Assembly (NCBI GenBank): GCA_022393335.1
Contig: JAJEKB010021016.1
Span: 787,156-851,155, forward strand
Direction of reading: 5' to 3'
Length of the DNA: 64,000 nucleotides
DNA from: Macrotrachela quadricornifera
Lineage: Eukaryota; Rotifera; Eurotatoria; Philodinida; Philodinidae
In this document: positions 11,302-22,176 of the stretch, one piece after another
How positions within the stretch are numbered: the stretch's first letter is position 1
Layout of the letters: the number at the start of each line of letters is the position of its first letter
Program-made: the position numbers and the translations under genes
The notes under the pieces: generated by a model
The model's database searches: none
The model's input: the letters and a program-made list of their open reading frames with translations, nothing else
Told to the model about the DNA's origin: nothing

Positions 11302-12676
11302 ACTTGTGTGTTATCGCCCCACCAAATTTTAAAGTTTTTTTTAAAACTTTATTTTCAAATAAAATAAGATCACAACGTATAAAACAGAACGATACTAATA
11401 CTAGTTTTCTAGTGGCCAAAATTCTACTATATCATTCAAAATCGTGGCAAATGGGTCACGTCCATTCAATTTTGAACGCCACATATACTCACATAGATAC
11501 GAATCAACAAAAGCTCCATTAGTCCCATGCCTTTTCCTGTTTTCACCCTTCGGGCCTCGCCAAGCTCTTTTGATGTTCTGCGTATGGGCTCCACTTTCCA
11601 GATCTACGAAATGGTACTTGTGATCGACCGTAAGGTGAGCAAAACCAGCAGCAGCTAAGTCGTTGTAAGCTCGCTATGAGTCTGTCATGATTGTTGTTCC
11701 AGATCCGACTCGGCTGATGATGATTGGAAGAAGTGTGATTACACGTCTATCTGGAACGATTTCCATAAAACACTCCCAAGTTTCTCGGCAGATTCCATCT
11801 ATAACCCATTGCTATGACAATATACGTCCAGTATGATTCTTTCTTTGGTTGAGCAGGCTTTCGTCGTTCTCTACAGTAGTGCTGGGTCCTCCAATTGTCA
11901 TTTGTATCTGTTGGAGCTTCTAAGCACACTCTTTCCCCAAGTAGTTGTCCCAGTCTATGACAGATTTCAAGTTCATCTTTTTAAAATTCGATCAACGTTG
12001 CCTTTCGAGACCAAGAATAAATGAAGAAAATGACTTTTCGAAATGGAAGCTTCGAACCAACTAACCAATTGTTTGTACGCAAACCTTTATCTTGACGACG
12101 TCCACGCAAACCATACCTCCATCGGTCTTTAGCATCCAAGAACAATTTCATTTCATGACCATTCTTGCAAAGTCTTCGAGCTTGTATTATTTTACGTTCT
12201 TGTAGGTATTTGACACTTGAAAATTCATCAGGGATTTGTTTGGACAAACGTAAAAAATTCATGATGATATGAAGGTGGATAACTCACTATCGTCGACTGG
12301 ATAATAATACAAGATGAATGTAGTCATATAACACACCATTTATTTGGAAGATAGTGAAAGCTATATATAGGAGGAAGACTAGCTATGTGGACGAAAATGT
12401 CCATTAGATGAACAAAGCAACAAGTGAGAAAAAATCCTATCAATCATCATAGATACAATGGAAGAACATATAGTGAAGACAAGGGAAAGACCACACATAT
12501 ATGATGGATGAACATAGAAGGAAAGGAAAAATCACACATACATGATGACGCATATCAAAGGCGAGGAAAGGAAAAGACCAAGATAATAAGACAAAACGAT
12601 AAAAAAAAGAAAAATCTAAAAGATATGAGAATATTATAAAATTAAAAAAATTTTGGTGGGGTGATAATAAACAAGT
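11302..12676 (-). mobile_element. Merlin/IS1595-like DNA transposon (ISXO2-type), decayed
   Basis: Inverted repeats of about 28 bp flank a broken ISXO2-type transposase. The left end reads ACTTGTGTGTTATCGCCCC (11302 on) and the right end, reverse complemented, ACTTGTTTATTATCACCCC (from 12676). Both continue into ACCAAAATTTT-like sequence. The ISXO2/IS1595 DDE domain defines the eukaryotic Merlin superfamily. A target duplication could not be recognised, so the exact ends are uncertain by a few bases. Confidence 0.7.
11410..12262 (-). pseudogene. ISXO2-like (Merlin) transposase, frameshifted
   Basis: From ATG 12262 a 93-codon frame shows the N-terminal zinc-ribbon and DNA-binding part: LCKNGHEMKLFLDAKDRW, LRTNNWLVGSKLPF, FIYSWSRKATLIEF. 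After a stop the homology continues in other frames: a segment ending in NDNWRTQHYCRERRKPA, then TTIMTDS(stop)RAYNDLAAAGF with the central catalytic Asp, then DHKYHFVDLESGAHTQNIKR and LCEYMWRSKLNGRDPF near 11450. The order matches IS1595/ISXO2 transposases, so the gene was full length before at least two frameshifts and several stops. It is flanked by the inverted repeats of the 11302-12676 element. Confidence 0.8.
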
Positions 12677-13224
12677 ACCAAATTTCTCTTCCTTTTTTTT
12701 CACGAAATAAATGAATGAACACTTTCCAATAAATTTTTTTTTTATTCAACCCTCTATACTTATTCCATACTAATACTTTTATTACGTTGTCATATGTGAC
12801 ATTTCTTTTTTTGGAAAAAGTGACAAATTTTATCTAAAAAAAAGTGAATGGTCCTATATAGATGTCACAAAAAAAAAATCACATAATTTTTACTTGTTTA
12901 TTTTTTCTTTCATATTTTGTTTGATTTGTATATCGATATTTACTTTTTTTATTTATTAATAATATTATTATTATCTAAATGTCATTTAATTAATTGTTGT
13001 TTTAAAGCAAATATGTTGAGAAATATTTGGATTTCTTTTAATCAGATTATTTCGAACTTGTTACATATTTAAATGGATTAATATCAATAAAAAAAAATAA
13101 TTATTTGATAATCTCTTTTATATCTAATTTTTATTCTAAATTAGAAAACAAAATTTAATAATAATGTTTTATTTTTTCTAGATAAAATAAATTCGAAAAT
13201 TTTAAGAAATATTCTTGTTAAACA

Positions 13225-13476
13225 ATGAAACAATATGATGGAATTTTAAAACTATTTAATAATTATTGGTATAATAATATTAACAAAATAAATTTAAAAG
13301 AAAATCTTGAACTTGTGTCACAAATAGAAAATGATTTTACGACACTTTTACGAGCACGTAGAACAAGAAGGAAATATAATAAAATGAAAGATTATCAAAA
13401 TGTATGTAAATGTTTGAAAAATGTTATTAAAAAAAACAAAACTGGACTCAATCTTCGAATGACCCAAAATCCATAG
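13225..13476 (+). CDS. Hypothetical 83-residue ORF
   Basis: ATG 13225 opens a frame of 83 codons with a mixed composition (YDGILKLFNNYW near the start, LRARRTRRKYNKMKDYQ in the middle) and a basic, lysine-rich C-terminus. It is preceded by TATTTTTTCTAG near 13181, a possible acceptor, so it may be the last exon of a longer gene. I recognise no domain. The DNA from 12677 to here and from 13477 to 14055 is AT-rich with nothing else to report. Confidence 0.3.
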   Translation: MKQYDGILKLFNNYWYNNINKINLKENLELVSQIENDFTTLLRARRTRRKYNKMKDYQNVCKCLKNVIKKNKTGLNLRMTQNP

Positions 13477-14055
13477 TCTAATCACAATGCTTATTCATTA
13501 CAAAATGCAAATATGAAAAATACAATACAGTTAAATGCATAAAACAACACTTCCAAAAAACGCATCAATTAATATGAATATCAAGAAAAATGATCTTATT
13601 TATATGAAACAAAATTCAGCGTACACACAAAGTCATATTTTATTATATTGTTAATTGTAAAGAATTTCAACGTGCTGCTTGAAAAAAGAATTCTTTAAGC
13701 AATGTTTACAAATAATAAACAATCAATAATCTTCTATAGAATTCACGAATATTTTTTTTCTTAAATATTTTCCATTGATATCATGTATTTTTCTTAATTT
13801 TGTGTGCAAAATCTAATGTGTTTCTTAGTTACTTTTTTTTTTTATAAAGTGTTGTTTTAATTTTGAGTTTTATTTGTAATCTCATAAGAGCAGTGAGACA
13901 AATATATGATATATCAATATTTCATTTATCTACTAGTCTCAATCATTTATTAAAGATATTCTATTGGACTGAATATACAAAAAATAAAATATGTAACAAC
14001 GAATTTTCTTTTTTCAATCCATAAAAAAATTTTTGATCTTTTCAGATTGTTAAAA

Positions 14056-14930
14056 TGTCTTCTCTATTGTCCTTGGCATTAAAAAACATTTTTTTACCAA
14101 AAGATAGCGCTGGTAATTCTCTACACAATCACATGTAATTAGATCATAAAATTGTCCCAGATATATCAGAAAAAAATTGAAAAATAAAGACGCACAAAAA
14201 GCTGTAAAATGTAACATGTTGGACATAATAACCGGCTGTACTTTCCATCCCATTTTTTCATCACTCACTTCCCCCTATTTAAAGAAAAAATATACCAAAA
14301 GATGCAGCATGAAAAGCGCTACAATCTATATACGACCACTTATTTTATAACTGTACTGCTTTGTTTTTCAGATGGACAAAATTTTTAGTGATAAAATTTC
14401 GACCACGAAAAAATGATATATTTTTTTGATATAAAATAAATTTATTTTTTATTTCCCCCTTTTTCATAAATTGTAGAGTTTTTCAGGCTGCATCTTCTGG
14501 TGTCTTTTTTTTAAATGTAAAACATATTAGGTAACATGAAGATGAAATAAGAAAAAACAAATTCAGTTTGTAGCAGAAAATAATTATTTTTGTGGAGTTG
14601 CAATTTTATCCGTTTTAAAAACAGAAAGTGCAACTATAAAACAAACGGTCTTATGTAGAATGTAAAGCTTTTCGCACTACATCTTTTGATATATTTTGTT
14701 TCTAAATAGAGTGAAGTAATAAAAACATTAGATGCAAGCACGCCTATTCATTGTGTTCAGCCAGTTACATTTTATAACATTTTGTGAGTTTTTATTTTTC
14801 AACTTTTTTCAAATATATTTAAAACAATTTTAGGATCTAGTTATATATGGTTTTATAGAGAATTTCAAGCGCTATCTTTTGATAAAAAAGAATTTTAATG
14901 ATAGGGACAATAGAGGAGAAATTTTAAAAA
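14056..14930. repeat. Nested inverted-repeat (foldback) element
   Basis: Outer arms: 14056-14130 (TTCTCTATTGTCC ... CCAAAAGATAGCGCT ... AATTCTCTA) pair with 14850-14930 in reverse. Inner arms: 14295-14335 (ACCAAAAGATGCAGCATGAAA) pair with 14470-14515 and with 14660-14700. The common core CAAAAGATG/TAG plus AAAAGCGCTACAATCT or GAATTCTCTA recurs about five times in alternating orientation. The short minus-strand frame at 14050-14268 lies in an arm and is not a gene. A related core occurs at 53815-54050. Confidence 0.7.
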
Positions 14931-15133
14931 TACTCAGAGGGCAATTATTTATGACCCACCCGTTATTATAATTAGTTCTTATATGAAATAATAAATAAAT
15001 TGTTGATCTTTTTTTTTTCTACTTAAATCTCACTCTAAATATATTAAAACATTCAACAATCTTTTAATTTATGATAATGAAAAGTTTCAACATGTATAAT
15101 TAGTTTTTTTTCTTTTCAGAATAATTATTCTCA

Positions 15134-16042
15134 ATGATAACACAAAAAATTTTTACTGGTTTAACTTATCCAGCGATTAAAAGATTTTATATTTCATACA
15201 ATAATTTATATAATGTTAAATCATTTGTTATTAATAAAGAAAATCTGTTTATAAAAATGAAATGTTTAAATCAAAATAAATTAATTTTATTAAATAAATC
15301 CAATAACAATTCAAACATACATCAAAATTTGTTTAATCAAAAATATAATATAATGATCAACGATATATATAATATAAATATTAACAAGAATTTTATAGAT
15401 ATACATCAGAATGAAATCAATGATGATACGATTCCAATTATAAATAATTATAACCGTTTGGAAGAAGCTCTATCGGCAGCTAGTGATTGTAGAAATAATC
15501 CATTTAATTTATATAAAAAAATAATTTCTGCATTTGATACACGTAAATCATTATATCCTGATTGTAATACAAAAGAAGATTTAAATAAAATTGGAAATGT
15601 ATTAGATAAATTATTAGATGATGGGGTGTCAGATACAATTGTGAAAATGTGTGATAAACAAAACTCAATTCGAGCTATTCGAAATGCATTTTGCCACGAC
15701 AATTATTTTTCTTTATCAAATATAGATGCAAGAAATATTTCGTGTTTTAATCAACTTAAATATTATCTATCGCCAGATCAACAACAAAAACTTAATCAAC
15801 TAAAAGAAGATGACTGGGTTATATGGAATATTAAGCATCGAAATGGAAAGATGAATATTGAATTTTGTTATATTATTAAAAATAAAGATTTACAGACAAT
15901 CTTCGAAGAATTTAGAATTTTATGTTATAAAATAATTAAAAAATCAAAACAAAGTCAAACAAAAAATAATAAAGAAAAAGATATCAACGAACGTATAGAA
16001 GCTGAAATGCATATCAGATATGATGTTATATTATATGAATGA
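15134..16042 (+). CDS. Unassigned protein with a HEPN-type RNxxxH motif
   Basis: A single-exon frame of 302 codons starts at ATG 15134. An in-frame TAA at 15122-15124 precludes a longer start in this exon, and TTTTCTTTTCAG ends at 15120, suggesting a 5' UTR intron. Residues 1-105 are very Asn/Ile/Lys-rich. Residues 106-302 look globular and contain RNAFCH at 183-188, fitting the Rx4-6H (RNxxxH) active-site signature of HEPN ribonuclease or nucleotide-binding domains. It is surrounded by helical segments (NRLEEALSAASDCR, DLNKIGNVLDKLLDDGVSD), as HEPN four-helix bundles require. The C-terminus ends in a charged helix (KDINERIEAEMHIRYD). If HEPN, it could act on RNA in stress or defence; that is inference from one motif. 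No obvious partner gene lies next to it. Confidence 0.6.
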   Translation: MITQKIFTGLTYPAIKRFYISYNNLYNVKSFVINKENLFIKMKCLNQNKLILLNKSNNNSNIHQNLFNQKYNIMINDIYNININKNFIDIHQNEINDDTIPIINNYNRLEEALSAASDCRNNPFNLYKKIISAFDTRKSLYPDCNTKEDLNKIGNVLDKLLDDGVSDTIVKMCDKQNSIRAIRNAFCHDNYFSLSNIDARNISCFNQLKYYLSPDQQQKLNQLKEDDWVIWNIKHRNGKMNIEFCYIIKNKDLQTIFEEFRILCYKIIKKSKQSQTKNNKEKDINERIEAEMHIRYDVILYE

Positions 16043-18149
16043 TTAAATAAAATACACTTATTTTATCTTTTACGAAAAACTCTTCAGGTGCTTCTTTCTC
16101 TTTTTTTTTAACTGTGCTTTTATAACACCAATTTTGTTTTCTTTATTTCTTCTTCCATTGACTATTGCAATTATTATGAGTCAAATATTTTTGTTTACTA
16201 TAAGCATACTATAATAGTTAGTATTTCATTATATTATTTGTATTTTTTTCTATTTCTTCTAAGTGATAATTTCATATGAGCTATGTAAGGTGAACAATTA
16301 CATTACTTGTGAATCTCTTTAAAAAGTATCTTTACTGATTTTTTTTTCACTAGTTTTTTTAACATCTGATCGTCTTTCTTTTGTTATTGCCATTCATTAT
16401 ACACATCTGATATTATACAGTGTTTTTCTCTCTATCATTTGTTATCTCTTCTTTTGACTATGCTTTATATAATTTGGAATAAGTATTAGTATGTAACTTG
16501 GAACAATAAAATGTATTACATCTTATTTGGATAGTTGAAAACAAAACAGAAAATTAATTATCTTTTTTTCTCTCTCATTCTGTATAAATGATTTGACTAT
16601 TTTTTTTAAAATAAAACTGTTATTATTAATGTTTGTTATTAAGTATTTTCCCTTTAAGACAATGGATAAAAGTATAACAAATACTGTACAAGTTAAAAAT
16701 TGCTTTGGTCTGAATCTTCTGATGATATCCATTAGTTAATTATTCAGACGAATTTGAATGTAAAAATTTGCTTATTGGAAATATTTTAATCTATGCATTC
16801 AATATAAATATTAATCTTCTTAACTAATGTATAGAATATGCCAAAAAGTTATTTTGCCTGACTATTATAAATGACCTAAATTGAATACAACCACCTCTTC
16901 ATAATATGTGTAATGGGCATTAAGTTTTAAGGAGTGCATTTATTGGATTCAGTGGCATCTATAAATATTTCATAGTATTTCAATTGGAACTTCAATGAAA
17001 GCAAAAAATTATGCACAAGCAATCAGTTTGTTGGTTGATAATGAATGAAAAACGATCGTTATTATTTTATCGACTATGAATAGTTATCGGATAAATAAAA
17101 AATTGAAAATAAGTTTTTTTTTCTATTTTGTATTTCTCTTTTTTTGGTTGATCTAAACTTGCATAAGAACTAATTTCTCTCGAAATGGTATCGATTATTT
17201 CCATGAGACCAGGACCCATATAGTGAGCATCTTTTATTGTTCTCACAAGTTGAAAGATCAGATTTGGTTTGACATTCTGATTGTATTCTTCACATAAAAA
17301 AAGATATAACTCCGAGAATTACTACAGTCATGTAAGTCATCATAAAATTACGTTAGTCATAGTAAAGTCATGAAAGTCACAAAGTCAACTTCTCTCTTGG
17401 TTACATATGAATCTATTTAAACAGAATAATTGTTGTTTGCAACAGAACTTTATCAATATCACTATACACATTATCGTTCTATCCCACTTTTCTATTCCGT
17501 TCTTCGCAAAGATAAGAACAAATAAAACTAACATAATAAAAATACGTGATACTAATTTTATTTCGTTTGTATTATCAAAATTTCAACAATCCAATAAATT
17601 CATTTCAGTAAGTTCCCTGCTTAATTTTTTTATGAAATACAAATGGTGAATTAAATGTTTTTTTCTCATCTCAATGGGCAAAATTTAATTTTTGAATTAT
17701 TGAAATGCAAAATTAGATATTTGGATCACCAGCTGCCTCCACCCTTTCCCGTAGAGATGCTAGATAACTTAACAACCAACCATCACAGTTGTGGGGTTAA
17801 GGAATTTTCATTACAGGAGCGTTCAGCACTAGGAATAATCAACATGCAAACATCCATCATGAAAAACCCATTGTGTGGCTCTTGGCGTAGGTGAAAGCGT
17901 GGCTGCAGGTATCACATGGGTGTTTCCTTAGTATTGGGCATCTTTCTCTCCGTGTGAGACCACCGAGTCTCTCTCTAATTCATTTTCGTCCATATCCACA
18001 CCTAGATTCACATTCAAATCAACATCTGAACTTCACAAACACCTTAATCACATTTAAGGCTTCATCTGCAACGACATTCACACCTGTATCGACTCTTATT
18101 ACCTCACCCTGATCCTCAAGATTTTATCAGATATCAAACCGATGCTGGA
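16043..18149. other. Intergenic DNA with scattered transposon-end relics
   Basis: 16080-16500 is T-rich with loosely repeated phrases (TTTTTTTAACTGTGC, CATTGACTATTGC). Near 16840 the text GCCAAAAAGTTATTTTGCC resembles a mariner end. 17320-17400 has an AAGTCA-rich stretch (CATGAAAGTCACAAAGTCA). 17740-18110 is distinctly less AT-rich than its surroundings, with two short plus-strand frames that I cannot identify; it may be a fragment of a mobile element. Confidence 0.35.
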
Positions 18150-19258
18150 CCGACAACATATACAATATACAAGCGAAAGTTCTTTACTGTAAAATATCAA
18201 ATATTAAATCAAGAAATTTAATGAAACTGGAACAACAACGGTTTGTCGATCCGGCTCTGATCGTCCAGTGATAAAATCAAACAATCAACTGTTAAATGAA
18301 TTGAAAAGAAAGTTTTTAAGCCAAAGAAGCTGTTTGGTTTGAAAGTTTGCATCAAAATCAAAATTGAATGTATCGAAATTTGTGAACTATTGCTAAACCG
18401 TAACATCGTCGAACATCTTCGAAGATCACAGAATAACATCATGAAACGAAGAAAATTCGATCGTTGGCTGAAAAGATATTGAAAACTTGATCCAAAGGTA
18501 CCAGATTCTAAATAGCAACGATTAGTCATTACTGATTTTTCTAAACCTATTCGTCTGACACCACAGCTCAACACCAAAAATGATATTATTTGGTCTACTA
18601 GTCGACGAGACGCTGATACACATGGTGGTCATTATGGTCGTGAAAAGTTTTCTTCTGGTGCAATGCTTTGGGAGAGCATAAGTTGGAATGGTTTAATTCC
18701 AAAAAAGGCTTCTGTATTTGTCGATGAAATTTTGGATGAATACCAATGGCCGAAAGGTAAGAAAAGAACAATTAATGGTACTCGATATGAAGATCTAATT
18801 ACTAATATTGCTTGTCTATCTATTCTGGGAAAATATCCAAAACATGAAGCAATTTTTTAAGATGATGCAGCAAAGGTACATCGAACTCTAGCGGTGCTTC
18901 GAAAAATTCATGGTTTATTTAATGAAAGAATGCCAGTTGATGTTCAAAGTCCAAAGTTTGATGATGTGTGGGCTATTATATATGAAAACTTCTTAATACA
19001 AAATACTCAAACATTAACGAACTGAAGAGAGAAATCAAAAAAACTTGGCGATTATTTTCGTCTCAGCGATGCCAATCCATCATTTTATCTATGGTTCGAC
19101 AAACTTCTTTGTTAGTAAAAAATAGCGGGAAACTCCTGTGTCAGGATGATTATAGATCCTTATAGATTTTGAAATAAAAGTAGTTTTACATTTCAAATGT
19201 ATTTTCTTTTAAAAGCCAAAAACAAAATCAAGGAGCTAAGTTTTTTTGGGACATCCTG
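18150..19258 (+). pseudogene. Tc1/mariner-type transposase relic
   Basis: Reading in shifting frames gives IIWSTSRRDADTHGGHYG, then a clear stretch from about 18650: KFSSGAMLWESISWNGLIP, the Tc1 block with S/G-rich turn and WG.S..G pattern, then EILDEYQWPKGKK. A stop follows and then DDAAKVHRTLAVLRK, which corresponds to the second catalytic Asp block (DDAxxHR). MPVDVQSPKFDDVWAI resembles the 'WPxxSPDLNPIENxW' block with the key residues eroded. Downstream, TTTTTTTGGGACATCCTGTA at about 19242-19261 matches the inner-to-outer orientation of a Tc1-type terminal repeat. No matching left end was found, so the copy is 5'-truncated or eroded. Confidence 0.65.
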
Positions 19259-19264
19259 TATAAT

Positions 19265-19650
19265 TCAGTTAGAAACACATTCATGCTGCGTAGATGTGTC
19301 TGGATAGAGTTCGGAAACAGTTGAAAAATCAGCAGCATATTTGTGAACTCTGTTGGGCATGCAGAGACATAACTTTTCCTGTGAGTTAATGCGAAAAATC
19401 AAAGTTTCTTCATACTGTTCTTTTTTAGAATTCAAGTTACCATGAGCGCTTCTAGCTATTTCTTTTAAAGGATACAATGCCATTACAAGTAACGCTCGTC
19501 TGCAAACTCGCTTAGCTCTTTCTCGTAGAAGTCCTGTTTCTAAACTGTTACCAAATTGTTTATTTACATGGTTTTACAATTCGAAATCAGCATATTCACA
19601 TTGCATTATTCTGCTGAATGCATCTATCTACACGTTCGAGTTTAGCATTC
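19265..19650 (-). pseudogene. Unclassified coding relic (possibly BEN-like)
   Basis: On the minus strand the frame runs from about 19570 to 19265 and reads FGNSLETGLLRERAKRVC, RRALLVMALYPLKEIARSAH and GNLNSKKEQ, ending in THECVSN. A further upstream piece in another frame reads CSAQNAKLERVDRCIQQNN, coiled-coil-like. The arrangement vaguely resembles a coiled coil followed by a BEN domain, but the match is weak and the frame is broken. It abuts the Tc1-type terminal repeat at about 19260. Confidence 0.3.
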
Positions 19651-19844
19651 TGGGCAGAACACTGGAATGACTTTTTCCTAACACTATAATAAGATTAGTA
19701 AATTTTGTTATCTGCTACTGTTGCCAGCTAAATCCCATCATCAATGATAGATTTTGGCTTTTACCTCGAATGTCTGTGGCTAACTTTTTTTTATATAAAA
19801 TATTCATAGTTAACAACCAAGTCATAATTAATCACTAACTATTC

Positions 19845-20030
19845 AATAAAAACTGACTTCAGATTCTGATTCCCCGCACTGAATTACCGTTCGGTCAAGT
19901 TTTATAGGAAATTTAATGATTAATAATCAGTTAGTTGGTAATTAATAATTAATTAATTAATAAAAACTAACATTAGATTTGGATTGGTCATCCTCGATTA
20001 TCTTTGATCAAGTTTTATTGGAAAAGATCC
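19845..20030. repeat. Diverged tandem duplication of about 110 bp
   Basis: Two copies start with AATAAAAACTGACTTCAGATT and AATAAAAACTAACATTAGATT (each quoted only in part) and end in TCAAGTTTTATAGGAAA / TCAAGTTTTATTGGAAAA. They are separated by a short AATTAATTAATTAATAA stretch. A short AAGC array follows near 20090-20115. Confidence 0.5.
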
Positions 20031-20257
20031 ATTCTTATTTCGACATCATTATCCGATGAATCAATGAAGTGTGAACATACAAGCAATCAATAAAGCAAAC
20101 AAGCAAGCAAGCAAATAATTTATTTCTCCTAGACTTGTATCTACGAGAAAGAGAACACTGTCTGATTAATGTATTTATGAAAAATTATTGTTTCCTTTTC
20201 TCTAATGTTCATAGTAGTTTTTCACTTGAACTATGATTTATGTCCATAAAGCAAAAA

Positions 20258-20697
20258 CTATGTTTCGAAGTCCGGCACGACCATGGTAGATCTTGGTTTG
20301 CATTTTTCAATGCAAAATACAAGAAATTTGACTAGTCGTGGTATTATCAGTTTCAACATTGTTATCAAGCCACCAATCAATCCAATTACTGTTGTAACAA
20401 TATAAATAGCACTATTCCTCGATTGATAACTGTAAATACATTCAGATGGTTCACATTCATTATAATAATTATCATATATTATTGATGTGTTCCAATCTTC
20501 GACCATCAACTCATCAAGTAATTCTTTAATTGTTGANNNNNNNNNNAAGAAGAAGATGAATAATCGAGTTGATATGCGTTGATTTCGAAGTTCGTAATCG
20601 TCAGTTGATGGTGGAGCCGAAACGAATAAGTTTAAGTTTTGTAAAAAAAGCTTTGACTTTTGGAATAGTTCCAAAGCATATATACGAAGATTTACCA
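20258..20697 (-). CDS. Predicted membrane protein gene interrupted by an assembly gap
   Basis: The minus-strand frame begins after an acceptor (CTTTATTTAG) and reads VNLRIYALELFQKSKLF, NLFVSAPPSTDDYELRNQR and STRLFIFF before the run of N. After the gap it continues STIKELLDELMVEDWNTS, a Cys-containing ECEPSECIYSYQ loop, and a strong transmembrane segment IYIVTTVIGLIGGLITMLK followed by a basic tail. The N-terminal STRLFIFF looks like the start of a first membrane segment, so the gap probably hides that segment and a large extracellular loop. The layout (two membrane segments, Cys-bearing loop) recalls a bdelloid multigene family of uncharacterised membrane proteins; this is from memory of the family, not a search. 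The frame happens to stay open across 10 N, which says nothing about the true gap length. Confidence 0.6.
20537..20546. other. Assembly gap (10 N)
   Basis: Ten unknown bases lie inside the membrane-protein gene. The fixed length suggests a placeholder, not a measured size. Confidence 0.95.
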
Positions 20698-20698
20698 C

Positions 20699-22176
20699 TA
20701 AATAAAGTTGAATAATATTTAGACATGGTATATCCGTTAAGTCTCAAAATCGGACCAATTGTTTGATAAATCTACTCAAATCACACTAGATCATGCATTA
20801 GTCATTCCCTTACAACTTGGTTGGGCTCGACACCGCTAGTAAATTAGTCCTATAATATTTTCACTAATGACTGAGTGTGGATGAAGAGGTAATCAATACA
20901 CGGATCGGATTAAGGAGGAAGTCATATATCAAATGAGAGTGAATTTGTGAGAGCACATACAGTTTCAAGTGCTTGAAAAAAATTTGGAATACGATATTAT
21001 ATATGTTGGATATTCTCGCCATATCAGATCTTGACCGCGCGAAGTGTACGTGTAATTTTTGTGAAATTTGTGGAAAATTAGCAAAGAAACTAACCACATG
21101 TATCGTTTCGTTGTGGAAGAAATTTGCAACACTAGTTCAAACAGGACGAAGTATTCTGCTCAGCATAATTGAAAAGAAATTAGTTCTAAACAAAGTTTTT
21201 TAGCCTTGTTTATATTCATTGGATCCTTATGACAGATAGGTTGCTTTTGATTCATGAGATTCATTAGGTTCATTTGATTCTTCATTCTTTTGATGATGAA
21301 AAAAACAAATTTAAAGCCTTTTAGATTACTTGAAGTCAGAGAGACATCGAAAATTTAAAGGAAACTAACTATGTTGCAATCATTTTGGTAAACACGGCAA
21401 AAGAGAGTTGAGAAAATTCAGATGGATATAAGAAAAGCAATAAAGAAAAATACATACTATTTATTGTATGAAGAACAGACCGATAGTACAACGTTCAATC
21501 AAGAATAAAATAGTAATCAACGGCTATGGCAGCAATATTTGTATAATCTGTATATTGTTAATTAAAAATTTCCGATTGAGAATAATATGTAATGATCTAA
21601 AACTTAAATGAAAGAAATAATTATATCATGATACGCATTCCTCTTCATGTATGAAACAAAAATTATGGAAATCAAATCATGATCAAATTCTTTCTATGTA
21701 TCAATTACATATGCTAAAGACAGTTTTGGATTCGCATAAATAACTCTCACTAAATAGTAATTAAACGAAGACTATATGAAGTATATGTAGCACAGTGTAC
21801 TCGTCTCTTATACAAATAAGTGTCATATAGTGTGTATGATCACTCTAGATTCAACTATTCTATCTAAAATCGAAGTTCTGTCATGTAAATCTTTTTACAT
21901 ACGTAAATTTAGATTCATTTAATCTTCTCTTTGTAAATGAACATAAGTAAGTTTTATATTATTGTCATCCTGTGTTGTTTGATAATTGACTCAATGGAGG
22001 AAATAAATTAAGAACTAAGTAATTCAAGTTGTAACAAGATCTTATAAAAATTTTCAAGATAGTTTAACATAGGATAAAAATGTGAAAATATGATCGATGA
22101 GTGAGAGTGAAAAGATTGATTCTGTTACATTCTCATTAATTATATATATATTCTTTATCCATATTGATAGAATATA
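20699..22176. other. Intergenic DNA, possible coding relic at 20960-21200
   Basis: A plus-strand frame around 20973-21203 reads CNFCEICGKLAKKLTTCI and WKKFATLVQTGRSILLSI before a stop. It could be the end of a decayed gene but is not recognisable. The rest is AT-rich with no supported feature. Confidence 0.3.
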
